DNA of 64,000 nucleotides from assembly GCF_963966145.1 (NCBI RefSeq), contig NC_091046.1:45570001-45634000 (forward strand), read 5' to 3'. The notes beneath the pieces were generated by a model. The model worked only from the letters and a program-made list of their open reading frames with translations, was not told the DNA's origin and ran no database searches. Below are positions 12,501-24,276 of the stretch, piece after piece (the first letter of the stretch is position 1; each line of letters starts with the position of its first letter). This DNA comes from Tenebrio molitor (Eukaryota; Arthropoda; Insecta; Coleoptera; Tenebrionidae). The position numbers and the translations under genes are program-made.

Positions 12501-14400
12501 TTTTATGTTTTTTTCCCCAACAATTTACATTATGTATATTTTAGAGTGAATCCTTTTCAGACCAACAGAGATGAAACTGATATTATTTTTTATTCAAAGC
12601 TTTTTAATATCTACGCAGTTCTGAACAGTAATCTTTTTTAATTTTTTAAACGTTCTCACAGTTATGAAGAATGAAATAGTCACACAATTGAAGAATTCAA
12701 CAATTTAGTGTTCTTCCAAATTATTTTACCTTCAATGGAACGATCGCACCTCCAGCTAGGACCCGAAAAATCGCCATTCGCGCCTTTTTTCATCAATTTC
12801 CATTTTCGATTGAACCAAAACTCCATATATTTTTTCTGGCCGGGGGCGCCTTTTTCATAATAGTTTGTGTATTTAATAGAGCGCCCCGAGCCTACACGCT
12901 ATCATTGTTTGTCGTGGAATATTTCTAAATCGATCTAAAATTTCCCGTTTCGCGTTCGCGACTCAATCAGCATCGTCGCCGGTCAAGAATTAATTACGTA
13001 ATTAATTCTTGACCGTTTTAATCGTGGTGACACCGCGAGTCCTGCTGGGGCGGCGATTAAATTGCAAATTTCGCGTCCAGCAGGAAGGATATCAACGTCT
13101 GCAGGTTTCCCAACACACAGGTGAACTGTCGCGCCGTCATTTAGAAACGTTGTGAAAGCGCGTTTTTAAAATATATATGTTTCAAGACCCGGGGCGAGTG
13201 CCGTCCAATTTAAACGTACAGTATAGACAAGCTAGAAAAAACTATTGTTTTGCAGAGAGCCAGGTGACTGGGCAGGAATTTCCGAGGGGGTTTTTGCGGC
13301 GGAATTGGGTCATGCAGATGAATGGAGCAGTGGTTCGCGTCTGATCTGTCAAGATAGAGCCAAATTTCCGAATTTATTTAAAACGATGTATATGGTGGCC
13401 GGCGGCGTCGACAAAATGAAGAATCGAAATTAGTCTCGACGCGCCCCAGGCTACAGTCAACATTTTTCGTTATTTGCATATTTTAAGGATTCGAAGAAAA
13501 ATGTCACATGTGCCATTACAAGACTCGCATAAATGTCATTTCAATATTCATGGCGGCGAGCAAAATCGAACGCTCCCACTAACGGATCTGTCATTTTTCT
13601 GATTCGTCTTTGACAGCCAAAACAAACAAACACCAACACTGCCAAATGCCAAGTTATCGAGTCGTTTTGAACCGTGTTCTTTGAGACTAGGTATGCGCCA
13701 CAAGAAATACTGCAAAAATGCAACAGTAATATAGATTGGTGTCGTTTACGGTGAAACCGCTCGACTCGGAAGACGACGTTCGTTACACTTTTCAGGGTGG
13801 AAATTAACTACCACAACCGCTATACAGTCCTCCAATTACTCCGTGTCTAATTTAAATGTAATTAGTTTGTCATTGATAATTACCTTTAATTAGATTGGTC
13901 GCGGTTGCGGCGGCACCATGACGTGCACAAATCATCAACGACTCTTATTTATTTTCAATCATCGTGGTAAAAATATCACCAATTGGAAGTGAACCAGGCA
14001 ATTCCCTCCCACAGTTCGGAATGAAATTGAGAGATGGAACGGTTAGTGGTAAAAGTGAATTTTATTTATGTGATCATCGATCCATCCGAATATGCAAAAG
14101 TTAACATTTCAAGTTGAAAGTCTTAATGAACTGGCGCATCGAGTTACTATCTCTTGGAGTCGGCGAGTTTTTCTCATTAAATTTGGATTTGTCCGGTTGT
14201 TGATGGGCAAAGATTTGGTCTGTATGGTGGTCCGTTAAACAAAGTGGTTTTTTGCGTAACAGTAAATGTTGATGATGGCTGTTGAGGACGTCCCATAAAT
14301 TTAACAAAGAAATTTGAAGGCTGGAAATGGTGGTTGGGTCAAATGAACCGTCACAAATGTCACACAAATAATTTTGAGTGATTGATCAATACAAAATTTC
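12500..14400. other. Non-coding intron stretch
   Basis: Contains a 34-bp perfect palindrome (separate entry) and otherwise nothing I can name. Open frames at 13245-13433 (+), 13541-13723 (-) and 14101-14367 (-) are unrecognised. Confidence 0.4.
12981..13014. repeat. 34-bp perfect palindrome
   Basis: The half-site GGTCAAGAATTAATTAC (12981-12997) is followed immediately by its exact reverse complement, with no spacer and the centre at TAC/GTA. It contains two TTAATTA-type homeodomain-like cores. A perfect 34-bp palindrome is uncommon by chance. It could be a dimeric factor site or a cruciform-prone scar of an inverted duplication. Confidence 0.95.
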
Positions 14401-15410
14401 GCATAGATTACCTTAAATATTTCTTTTGGTAACGGCAACTGTGCTTACTCTGATGCTCTAATTTTGAGATAATTTATATTTTCCAAGCTTTTTTTTCTAA
14501 AAAATACGAAGGTACAGTAAATTGTCATTTCCTCTCTTGTCATGCAAATAACTGGTATTACAAAATCAATGAACCAACCAACCTTATTATTATTTTTTTT
14601 TACAGATAATGACAATGTTTTTTTCTAAAATAGTATTAGAGTTTTTAATTGTATTGATTTTTTTAAACAGCTTTAAAACAATTTTTTTTATAAATTAAGA
14701 ACTCTTGTAATAGAAAGCTTCAAAAATATTCGAGGAAATTGTCATGAAGCGTTCAGGAATAATTAAAATAGAAATGCAAGCACGAGTATTGCGTCTGGAT
14801 GATGCATTTTAGTTCCCAAATCAAACACTTGTGGCGCATGGCGCGAGATTTAAATTCAAACAACAATCCCTCGCTTTTGCTCAGTCAGAAACGACAATTT
14901 TTAAATATAAATAACATCAAGGTAGATTATTATTAATTGTCAATAGTATTAGCTTGATATTTTTTAATGTCAATCCAAAATGGAAACTCAGCGTTGAAAA
15001 TAAAGGATCGATGCCTCATTGATCTCGGTCATTAATGGGGATCAGATCTGGCAAATGTGGAGGTCCAAAATATTATTTTGAAATTGGCATTGTAGCTGCT
15101 TTGGAAATTCAGATCTTGTGAGCTGAAGGCTTGAAAGTATTGTATTCTCTCCCTAGGGAGTAAAAGTAAAAAAGTCAAGTTGGATTTCTTGAAAATTTGT
15201 TAATAAATAACAGTGAGTAGTTTAAAAAAGGTTTATTAAAAAAATCACAATTTATTCATTAATTATGAGGTGAAGGATTGTTCTTGTGGAACAACACCGT
15301 CGCCTCAATTTGTCCTTGACATCTTCTGATTGAAATTTGACCTCCTCCATATAGGGCTTGAATAAATCTGTCGCTAGACGTATTAAACAAAAAAATATTT
15401 TTCCCACGTT
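14400..15410 (+). repeat. Second long copy of the 9.8-12.5 kb repeat family
   Basis: Collinear with 10352-11305. Shared blocks include ATTGTCATGAAGCGTTCA (14739), CACTTGTGGCGCATGGCGCG (14826), the GCTGCTTTGGAAATTCAGATCT block (15090), TCTCCCTAGGGAGTAAAAG (15147) and the GAACAACACCGTCGCCTCAA block (15289). Its 5' part also matches about 11950-12060 (GTAACGGCAA-TGTGCTTACTC). Minus-strand text near 15050 reads PPHLPDLIPIND, again reminiscent of the mariner SPDL motif. No intact open frame. Confidence 0.75.
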
Positions 15411-15779
15411 CGTCAAAAAAGTGTTAGATTTTTCATTAATTTTTATTCATAAAGAATACGTTTGTTTCATCGAGCTGGAAGCGTGAAAACAAGTGCAATA
15501 GCGCATTTGGATGAAAAAAAGTGTCGTAACGTGTCATTTTTCACGCAAAATATTTACACAAAACATACAAGGCTGCTTTTCTTGAAGCAAGAAAGCTGTT
15601 TCAGTATCAGATTCCAGTTAATTAATGTCATTACGGGCATGATAAAACTTTTGTACGCAACTCGTTAGTAAAGTATCTTTTTTTACTCGGCGGATTTGCG
15701 CACTCGCTTGGCTCGTGCGGCAAATTTTCCTTTTCGTAAAAAAAGTACTACTTTACTCACTTGTTACATAAATAACTAT

Positions 15780-15960
15780 TGTATTTTTTCTTCAGTGATT
15801 TATGTTATTCTCTTGTGACATATGGCGCGAAATTTAAATTTAAACAATAATCTGTCACTTTTGATAAATCGACCATTATTATCATCTTTAAATATAAATA
15901 CATAACTTTTTTCTAAACCTTTTATTCTTCTTATTCTTTGAGTACTTTTACGAATCATGA
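15780..15960 (+). repeat. Short partial copy of the same repeat family
   Basis: Carries GGCGCGAAATTTAAATTTAA followed by CAATAATCTGTCACTTTTGA, matching 11345-11385 and the 10640-10690 region. Preceded at about 15680-15740 by a GCACTCGC...GCTCGTGC inverted motif. Confidence 0.5.
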
Positions 15961-17330
15961 ATCAGTGTAAAATAAATAAATCTTTTTTTTTTAGATTCTG
16001 CCCGCGGCTCCGGCTGTTGTCAATGTTCACCCGGGTGATATTTTTGGAAGCATTTGCATTTGGCCTCTGCTCGGTCAAACCCGGTCACTTTTTGGCCGTC
16101 GTATATTTACGGCCTAGATCCGTCGGCATGCAGGTACCATTATGATTCCTTTCGTAATTCCGTCTTGCAAGTTTCGGTACCATCTCGTCGGCGGGCGTTT
16201 AAATTCGAGATCGTCGGCGGTGTCGTGTAGATCTGAAGGCGCGATTAGCGCGATCGAAACGCCTCGGACATCGCCATGTGTGGTCGTTTTGGCGCGTCAC
16301 CTGGAAATGAAACCGACTCGAAAAATCGCACAATTCCGTTTTTGCACACTCTCATAATCCAACGACTTCGTGCCCGGAGGCGGCAATAAAATTGAGTGAT
16401 ATGACCAATCACGCCTTAATAAAAGTGCGCAACTAGTGATAGACTGCGATATGTCACGGACTATTGGACACCTCGCTCTATTTCACGCTTGTTTCACTTA
16501 CAAGCCCTCTAGCCGGGCTTCGCCCCCGGGGGATCACCGCCAGTTCCTGCATCGCGGGAAACCGCGATTGACAGGTCCGCGAAATGATCGCGCTGGCTTT
16601 CACGCGTGCTCGTCGGGAGAAAATGTCTTTTTCGATTGATCGGACGGTTTTTCAGCGGTAGCGCCGTTAAAACGCCGTTTAGAAGCCGTAAATTAAATCG
16701 GTTCGATCGCGGACCGCGTTATGTTGATGTAATCGTGAAATATACACACATTAAAGGCCGCTTGTATGCTCGAACGTACACGAAAAGTTGTTGAAATTTG
16801 TAATTAACATCAATAATACATGGAGAGTCCGTGTTATCCCATTACCTTAAGTGCGGGTATATTTTAACATTACTGTTCTTAGCGAACGCACGGCGAACGA
16901 TGATTGGTGTTTACACATTGAAAAGTTCTTCGAGCGTGGAATCGCTTTGCGTCGTGATCGAGACTAATTTTCCAATATCGATGCAAGGTTGATGATGCAT
17001 GCGCATTATTATTGTGATTAACTTCATTCTCAAATGCTGATATTCATTACGTTTCAATACGAAAACTTTGCACTCACTTACCTCGGATATTCATTAGCTT
17101 AATGTGCACCGTCTTTGTAACGATTTGCAAACATTCTCCTACAACTCTGCTCCGGATTTAAATTTTCATTATTATTTAAATTGCATCCCCGAGGCGAAAA
17201 GAGTTGCCGATTGCTCCCTTTTTACTCGTACATCCTCCGAAATAGATTCTCCAATTTTATTCTCCATTTGGGACAATCAAACTCTTAAAAACGGCTTGAC
17301 AAAATGCTCACCACAGAAGAAACTTCAGTA
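15960..17330. other. Non-coding, nothing recognised
   Basis: Several 60-70 codon frames on the plus strand overlap one another without domains. No array, RNA gene or transposon end identified. Confidence 0.4.
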
Positions 17331-17334
17331 CACC

Positions 17335-17475
17335 TTATTTTTCGTCAAACAATTCTCCAAGAACTCCTTGAAATTTTCAACAACTTACTTGAAACTTGAA
17401 AGTCACAAAACCAGGGAACAAAAGGAATCACAAGGTGTCGGGTCAGGACCGTAAAGTGGATGGTTTCATAATTTT
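17335..17475 (-). pseudogene. mariner transposase C-terminal remnant, copy 1
   Basis: The reverse complement reads HPLYGPDPTPCDSFCSLVL, a stop, then after further decay VVENFKEFLEN. This aligns with the mariner block HPPYSPDLTPCDFFLFPRLK and the following helix. At least two in-frame stops are present. It is a sister of the copy at 17755-17985, about 420 bases away in the same orientation. Both share CACAAGGTGTCRGGTCARGA in the plus-strand text. Confidence 0.7.
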
Positions 17476-17535
17476 ACTGCCAAAGCCGAAAATTTTGTCG
17501 CCACAAAAGTATTTTTGAACTCACTATCTTCAAAA

Positions 17536-17690
17536 TGACATTTCGCGACCGCGTAGCAGTGCGCGAAATCGATATTCGCGGGCTATTATGCTGTCGCAGG
17601 CCATTTTAAAGCACTAGTGCGCAAAATCGACTTTCGCGCACTAGTGCAAATGCTTTTTGGATGATTTTGAAGCACTAGTGTGCAAATGAA
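17536..17690. repeat. Cluster of GCACTAGTGC palindromes
   Basis: The perfect 10-bp palindrome GCACTAGTGC occurs at 17611-17620 and 17638-17647, with a variant GCACTAGTGTGC near 17673. The first two lie in a 12-bp inverted repeat (GCACTAGTGCGC / GCGCACTAGTGC) with a 14-base loop, 17611-17647. Upstream, GCGCGAAATCGATATTCGCG (about 17553) is a near-palindrome. It lies between the two mariner remnants. Confidence 0.75.
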
Positions 17691-17754
17691 GCACTCGCTC
17701 CTTCGTCGCTCGTGCCTCAAATAGTATCACTAAGTAAAAAGCGTTTTTCAACAG

Positions 17755-17985
17755 AAAAAGCTTCATTAGTCCTTTTTGCTTCTCCAAAATTTCTTTGAAA
17801 CTTTGAACGGTTTCTTGGGTCTTCAAGTCGCAAAGCACCCATTTCGTCTTTAATCTAAGGAATAAAAAGAAACCACAAGGTGTCAGGTCAAGACTGTAAA
17901 GTGGATTTTACGCCTCCAAAACGTAATTGACATGACGCTTTGCTTGGTGCAAAAATACTTCACTTTTGGTCTTTTTCCACGCATG
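17755..17985 (-). pseudogene. mariner transposase C-terminal remnant, copy 2
   Basis: The reverse complement reads VFLHQAKRHVNYVLEA, a stop, NPLYSLDLTPCGFFLFLRLK, then TKWVLCDLKTQETVQSFKEI. This covers the second catalytic region (HQDNARPH-like, here HQAKRH with the aspartate lost) and the third (YSPDLTPCDFFLFPRLK-like, with D kept in SLDL and the D of PCD changed to G). The stop and the lost catalytic residue make it non-functional. The family is mariner, not Tc1, from the PCDFFLF-type text. Confidence 0.85.
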
Positions 17986-18119
17986 TGGCCACCAAGTGAA
18001 ACCATCTTAAATTTAAATTCATTGTACCAGTTTTGGGTCGAGAGGAATTTTAAAATCGTAATAAACAGTATCTCCAAAACGTCCTCTTCATAAATGCATT
18101 TTTACGATGCAAAACCTAT

Positions 18120-18389
18120 TTAAAAATTTGTAGAAAATGAGGTGTGACAGTTATTGCACCGAATTCTGAAGCCGTGTAAGATTGGTGCATTAGCATATAA
18201 AAACCAGTTTAGATAGGCTTGCCAGTTGGTGAGCTTAGTGATGTATAACGTGAATAAAACGAGCCCCGAAGTGGATCCTTGGGGTCCTCCTCTATCAATC
18301 ATCCCTAACGCTCTCGAAATTGCCAAATTATCGACTGGAGGTGTTTCGAAGCAATTAAGAGGTGGACCTCTTCGTCTGGAGGCAATCAA
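18120..18389 (-). pseudogene. Non-LTR reverse transcriptase fragment
   Basis: The frame contains DRGGPQGSTSGLVLFTLYI, then LNWFLYANAPILHGF. These align with RT motif 4 (SGVPQGSVLGPLLFLLYINDL) and motif 5 (LYADDTAI). The catalytic ADD is changed to ANA, so even this scrap is inactive. About 90 codons survive. The clade cannot be fixed from so short a piece; a jockey/I/R1-like LINE is the best guess. Confidence 0.75.
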
Positions 18390-18399
18390 CCTGTCAAGT

Positions 18400-21360
18400 G
18401 AAATTTTTATTTGAGATTAAAGCGCAGAAACTGTGAAATTGAAAATTGGCGAGGTTTTTTAGAGCAAATTAGCAATAAATAATTGATCGCGTGAGCAGTC
18501 TATTGAAAAATTAATTTTACGGATTACAGGCGACGGAAGAAATGGTAATTGAACGACAATTCAGAGATTACTCTTTCACTTCTTAATCGGTTGACAAGAA
18601 GAAGAAAGTGAATGATGCGAAAAGAATGACAGACAGAAGCGGGAATAAAGAGTATCAAAGAAGAGAGCAATTGCTTGATTTTCAAAAATACTGGTGACAA
18701 AAACGGTAAGAAAGAATCAGAGCGGCACGTTATCCTGCGTGCTTAATTATCCTTTCGCCTACCCTCGGCGCATTCATCAGGATAACGATTGTTGTGACTG
18801 TCGGATGTAAAACACGTCGATGCCGAACCCTCGAGCCAACTCGCCGGTTTATATACGTGGTAAATATAAAGCCCGGAGGAATGCTGGGTCATGCCCCGAG
18901 CAGGGCAAGTTGAGGGCAGCGGGTAAGGAATGCGATCCGTGCATGTGTGTGTGTGCACTCAAGTGTCGTTGTCTGAACTGCAGTCGGTTCAAGAGCTCCG
19001 TCTGCCACTCCTGCCACCTCCGCAAACGTCACTCAATCCATTCAGAACACAGACATAACAAATACATGCATATTAAACGCAATCACGGACGCCCCCTTTT
19101 GTCCAAGGCATGACGCCGGCTAAGTGGGTAATTTGTTTGGGGAGGCGACGACGACCCCCACGGAGGAGGCTCTTGGAGGAGGACGCCCGATTATCGGAGG
19201 AAGTGGCAGCAGCTGGTCTGTCATCAACAGTTTTCTCCCGAACTGGCGTCACGACCGCACCCTGGGGAGTGGAGGGTCCAATCAAAATGAGCGACTATCA
19301 TAAATCGACGGGCAGCGAGCCAGCTCTAATCCTTTATTATCACACCAACAAATTATGAAACGACAGCGAGTCGTTTTCCACGTGAAATATGCACGTCTGG
19401 ATTTACATATTTTTCAATTTTTGGGTGGGTACAAGAGTTTGAGAGTTCAAAAGCGACAACATCGGTGGCGAGGACGTGTTGGTTTTTGGAAAAATCCGTC
19501 CGTGTCATTAACCCACGCTTTTTCAAGATTCAAACCCGAAACGCACAAAGAAGAAAGTTCAAAACGTGTCGAGAGCGTCTGCGTCATTTGTCCTCTTACA
19601 TATGTATGATGCTGAGAAAAAAATTAATTGTGTTGTTTGTAAATTATAAATTTAAATAGTGACGTGTTGTGCCAGTAATGGAAGAAAATGTGTCGCTGGT
19701 GGTCTTTGGTGGTCGCCCAAATCGTTTCGAAATTGAAGTTTGACCTGTTTTTGGCTCGATCTGATAAAAAAAAAACAATCAATTTTCTTTTGATTTATAG
19801 AATCCAAACGACCAAACAGTTAGTGGATATTGATGATGCCAAACAGATCATTTGAACACCTCTGTAACTGGTACAACTTTGCCCAAAACAAAAATAAATC
19901 AGGCATTTTTTATTTGATTTTTGAACCAATGACAGAAAATGTGCACAGTAATGGGCACTATGGATCATTTTGTCCAATTATGACACCTTCTGATTTTGTC
20001 CTTGATCTTTTTTGTAGGGGGAAATGAGAGGAGTGAACGAAACGCACACGTTTAGAGCGTGAACGAATTTCGGCCGGCGCGGCGTCACCTATTTATCTGA
20101 CCCACATGGTGCATCTTGCCAAAATGTTGGACTCATAGAATGCAGATTAATGCGTCGCCAATAAACCTACAAACGTTTTTGTTTATTTGCAGATTATTTT
20201 ATTTTTGTAATTTAATTAGCGTTCCTTTTGCAATGAAATCAGTGTTGTGTCGCATTTGGCAAAAAACCGTACAAGACCGCGCTGCCAACACAAAAAATTA
20301 ATACCCCAAGTCTGGCCTCCACTGCGTCATTAAACCCGATGCGCTTTCATTATATCCACATTAATCCCTCGACTGCGCTCTCTCAAAACGTCCAATTCTA
20401 CCCGGAACAGCGGTAAAAAACGGCCGGACTCTCCGGAATTTCAATTGAAACAAAGTGCAGTATCGAAGAGATTTTCTGCAGCCGTCGTGATGATGGTCGT
20501 TAAGTCCACGAAGGCAATTATTATGGGACGATTCGAAAGAACGCGTCGGACGGTATTTCATAGAATCGAATGCCATTACATATCTTGGCCATACTAATGT
20601 GATAGCTCAATCGCATACCATTAGGTACTGCCGGTACGACCTGAAATTGTCCGGTGATAGAGCACGATCGCCCATAGGCCCCGTTGAAATAATTGTTGAA
20701 ACACCACAAAAACGCCGTTTTAATTTATGCAAATAAACGTAATGGCGGACACGTGATCGCGCCAGCTCGATTAAAGACGAATTAAAAACAACAGCAGCTC
20801 CTGCTGCTGTACTTGAGGCTGACGTGCGTAACACAGCAGCGCTGCATTAATTTAATTCGACTTAACGATACGCATGTCCGTTTTGATTAAACGTGTAACC
20901 AGACGATCGGATTGAATTAGGTGCGATTGTGCATGCGTTTATTTACAGAGATTGCGAATTTCACGGGGACAATCAATCATCGATCGCTACCGGTACAGAT
21001 CAATCAGCATGCAGAGATAATAATTCATTATCGATCAGAGACAGTCGATCCCTGACCGGTTCTATATACGGTGCACAGACTTCTTTTCGAAAAAATCTCG
21101 AAGGAGTAAACCTCCAGGTTTATTTATCATCCGCGATGACCGCGAAACGAAAATAATCTGACAGCTTTCAGCGCGGAAAATTAATCAAGCAAATTTGCAA
21201 ACAATTACCGCTTCTGACATCTAAGTTAAATTCGCCTTTTTCAAATTGAAATTCTGGCGCGTCAAGAACTCGACTGGTGGAAGTTTCGGTTAATTTCATT
21301 AATTTTTTTGCGAAAATAATCGCCCCTTTGGCCGAGATAAACGCTGCGGTCGACGATGTG
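18400..21360. other. Non-coding, nothing recognised
   Basis: Open frames at 18820-19113 and 19110-19358 (+) and several minus-strand ones have no recognisable domains. A short CAGCAGCTCCTGCTGCTG palindrome-like run lies near 20793. No RNA gene found. Confidence 0.4.
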
Positions 21361-21364
21361 GTCC

Positions 21365-22345
21365 ACGGAGTTTGCACAAACAACATCTGGTTATTCCACT
21401 CGGAGGAGTCACTGTCTTATTGGTAGTACTAACCCACAGAGCAAATGCAAAATTATCAACCAGCGACTGTAAACAAGAATTCTTCTTAAGTCTCCCGTGC
21501 AAACAGGAAATCCTTGAATGGGAGAGCGTTTTGGTTTGGCGCTTCTTGTCTTCAAGAATGTACTGGTGAATCCTCGTTTGATGAATCACATCTTGTATGT
21601 TGTTATCCGGCTCGAAGGACCAACATGTTCAGATATCGCGGTCCTTCGAGATAACGCGAGCATAGTACTTTTGTCATTCTTGACGCTGCGGGAGTTTGCA
21701 CAAACAACATCTGATTATTCCACTCGGAGGAGTCACTGTCTTAATGGTAGTACTAACCCACAGAGCAAATGCAAAATTATCAACCAGCGACCGTAAACAA
21801 GAATTCTTCTTGAGTCTCCCGTGCAAACAAGCAGGAAATCCTTGAATGGGAGAGCGTGTTGGTTTGGCGTTTCTTGTCTTCTAGAATGTACTGGTGAATC
21901 CTCGTTTGATGAATCACATCTTCTATGTTGTTATCCGGCTCGAAGGACCAACATGTTCAGATATCGCGGTCCGTCGAGATAACGCGAGCATAGTACTTTT
22001 GTCATTCTTGACGCTGCGGGAGTTTGCACAAACAACATCTGATTATTCCACTCGGAGGAGTCACTGTCTTAATGGTAGTACTAACCCACAGAGCAAATGC
22101 AAAATTATCAACCAGCGACCGTAAACAAGAATTCTTCTCAAGTCTCCCGTGCAAGCAAGCAGGAAATCCTTGAATGGAAGAGCGTTTTGGTTTGGCGCTT
22201 CTTGTCTTCTAGAATGTACTGGTGAATCCTAGTTTGATGAATCCTATCTTGTAGTATGTTCGCGTTATCCGGCTCGAAGGACCGACATGTTCAGATATCG
22301 CGGTCCTTCGAGATAACGCGAACGTAGTACTTTTGTCATTCTTGT
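21365..22345 (+). repeat. Three-copy tandem repeat, unit about 324-328 bp
   Basis: Copy starts at the shared GGAGTTTGCACAAACAACAT are 21367, 21691 and 22019 (periods 324 and 328). Each copy contains CTCGGAGGAGTCACTGTCTT, ACTAACCCACAGAGCAAATG, GAATGTACTGGTGAATCCT and a hairpin built from CTCGAAGGACC / GGTCCTTCGAG. Copies are highly similar, so the duplication is recent. Open frames in the copies (e.g. 21518-21796, 21894-22124) repeat with the unit and are not convincing genes. The sequence is unrelated to the 53.6-64 kb satellite despite the similar period. Confidence 0.9.
22258..22323. repeat. Hairpin with 22-bp arms and CCGG bulge
   Basis: Left arm GTTCGCGTTAT-CCGG-CTCGAAGGACC (22258-22283) pairs with right arm GGTCCTTCGAG-ATAACGCGAAC (22302-22323). 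Pairing is perfect except for the four bulged bases CCGG, with an 18-base loop. Equivalent hairpins with shorter outer stems lie in the two other tandem copies (from about 21602 and 21930). Could be a mobile-element structure or a cruciform. Confidence 0.9.
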
Positions 22346-22349
22346 GTCG

Positions 22350-24270
22350 TGGTTGGTACTGATCCATTTGCTCTGGTGATGTATCCACGGTCAAGTTCTC
22401 TATCTTCGGTACTTGAGTGGTGTGGTGAGGACAGAAAACATTCATGTATCACCGCATAGTTCCACTTGAGATAGTGAACCTGGGACACGAAGACAGAAGC
22501 GGAGATAGATTAGAGGATTACGACAACATAATCGAGTCAACCTCAAGTGTTGTCAGTATTACGAAAACTGGTTTTTTTTTTTTTTTTTTGGCGAGACTGA
22601 TGTAACCGGAGCGATTTTGAGTGGTGGTAAAAATAAAATCGTGTTTCTAGAAAGCGTCAAAGAAGCGTGAAATAAGCGTCGATAATTGGTAAAATGCATC
22701 GAAAAACCGAATTCGATCGAACCGTCAGAAATTGTATATTTAATATCCCTTCCCTTCCGGTACTTCGCTAATCCATCAAGTCGAGAGTATCGTCTGACAA
22801 CGGAACATCCATGAAATTCGAGTTGATGCGATAAAGAAGTTTAAGCAAGTGTGAAATTGGTGGCAAAAGACGAATCGAACCGAATCGTACAAACGATATT
22901 AAAATACGCGAATTCGTTTATTCCCATAATTGAAAAAAACGTCGAACATCCATTAAGCCGGAATATCTCGGATCCCGCTAATGGCACTTTAATTCAACGT
23001 CTTACACAAAACATTTCGTAACGTAAACAAGACACCGTCGACGTTTATTGGCCGCGTGAAATTCTCGTTTTTTCCACCACAAAGACATTCGCCACGTAAC
23101 AAGATCGTTTAGTACAAATAGTTAATGTGGCGAGAGATTTTTATCGAGGGATCGCATTCCGGTAGCGAGATCATCAGCCTTGTTCATTAGATGGAGTTAT
23201 TGAAGTGGCACCGCGTGCATTATTCCTCCAGCGGCCACCATCTGTTGCGCGATGGTGCCCCCCAGGTGCTTTGTACTGCTCGCTCGGGGAGGCATTGTCG
23301 GATCTGAATTGTCCGAGACACCACTATCTCCACCTCTTTATGTCTTATTGTTCGACCGAGAGCGAGTCAAGCTCGATATGCGTTTTATTTAATAAGAAAT
23401 ATTGCTTTCGAGATGGAAAACGAGCCGTCGGACCGTATGTGACAGATTGAATTATACGGATGTGATATTTTATGGGGCTACAAGACCTGGACGAGGAGAT
23501 TAACACGCCACTCCACCACCAAACCTAATGCTGTTTTGATCGCCTTTGTTGCTTCGTCTCGGAAGTCAAAATTTTTGACATTGTTGTTCCGGAGCGGATG
23601 TTAATAGAAGCTCGATTAGAAGTCTTCTTCGGTAAATACAGGTCTTGGTGCATGACCGCGCGTCAATCGCACGTAATCTAGATGCGGATCTCGTCGGGAG
23701 CATTATTCCCGGTTTTAATGAGCCTCTAGGTGCGAACATCTCCCATCCTCGCATGAGTTTCGCGAAATTAATCCGGCCTCTGTATAACAATCGCTGAAAA
23801 TTCCTCCTGAAATTGTAGAGAGGCCAAGTCAAATAAAGAGTCGGTATTAAATCTGCAGCGCTCGCTTATTAATTTCTAGGTTCTGTTAATCAAACAAAAT
23901 TACGAGGCCAGTTAATTATGAGTCTTCTGGTGGAATTCATTGCGCCGCCTCGAGCTCGTGGTGAATTTTCCTTTCAGCGAAGTCGCAACGCCACCCCCAG
24001 AGATTTATTAAAATCCCACCCCCCGGCCCCGCTCCACGATTGTCTTGTGCGGTTTCGAGGTCGAGACGCGACATGTGATAAGGCTGGCCGAGAGAAACCT
24101 GTTGATCTAATGGCTCGCCGACGATGTCTACGACACTGTAATGGGACACTTCCGAGAAAATGGACGAGGAAAACGAAAAAAGTCGACGGCGCACCGCTAC
24201 CCTATATGTCACCAATTAACAGCGATAAAGGCTGCGCTGCATCAGGTCGCCGCTTAACGCCAGCTGGTCA
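22350..24270. other. Non-coding, nothing recognised
   Basis: Contains a poly-T run of about 18-19 bases at 22570-22589. Frames at 23918-24313 (+) and 23937-24215 (-) overlap on opposite strands in a GC-rich patch, and neither is recognised. Confidence 0.4.
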
Positions 24271-24276
24271 AACAAA

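Noticed and set aside
21365..22345. Tandem unit as part of the 53.6-64 kb satellite
   Set aside because: The periods are similar (324-328 versus about 325) but the sequences share no recognisable blocks.
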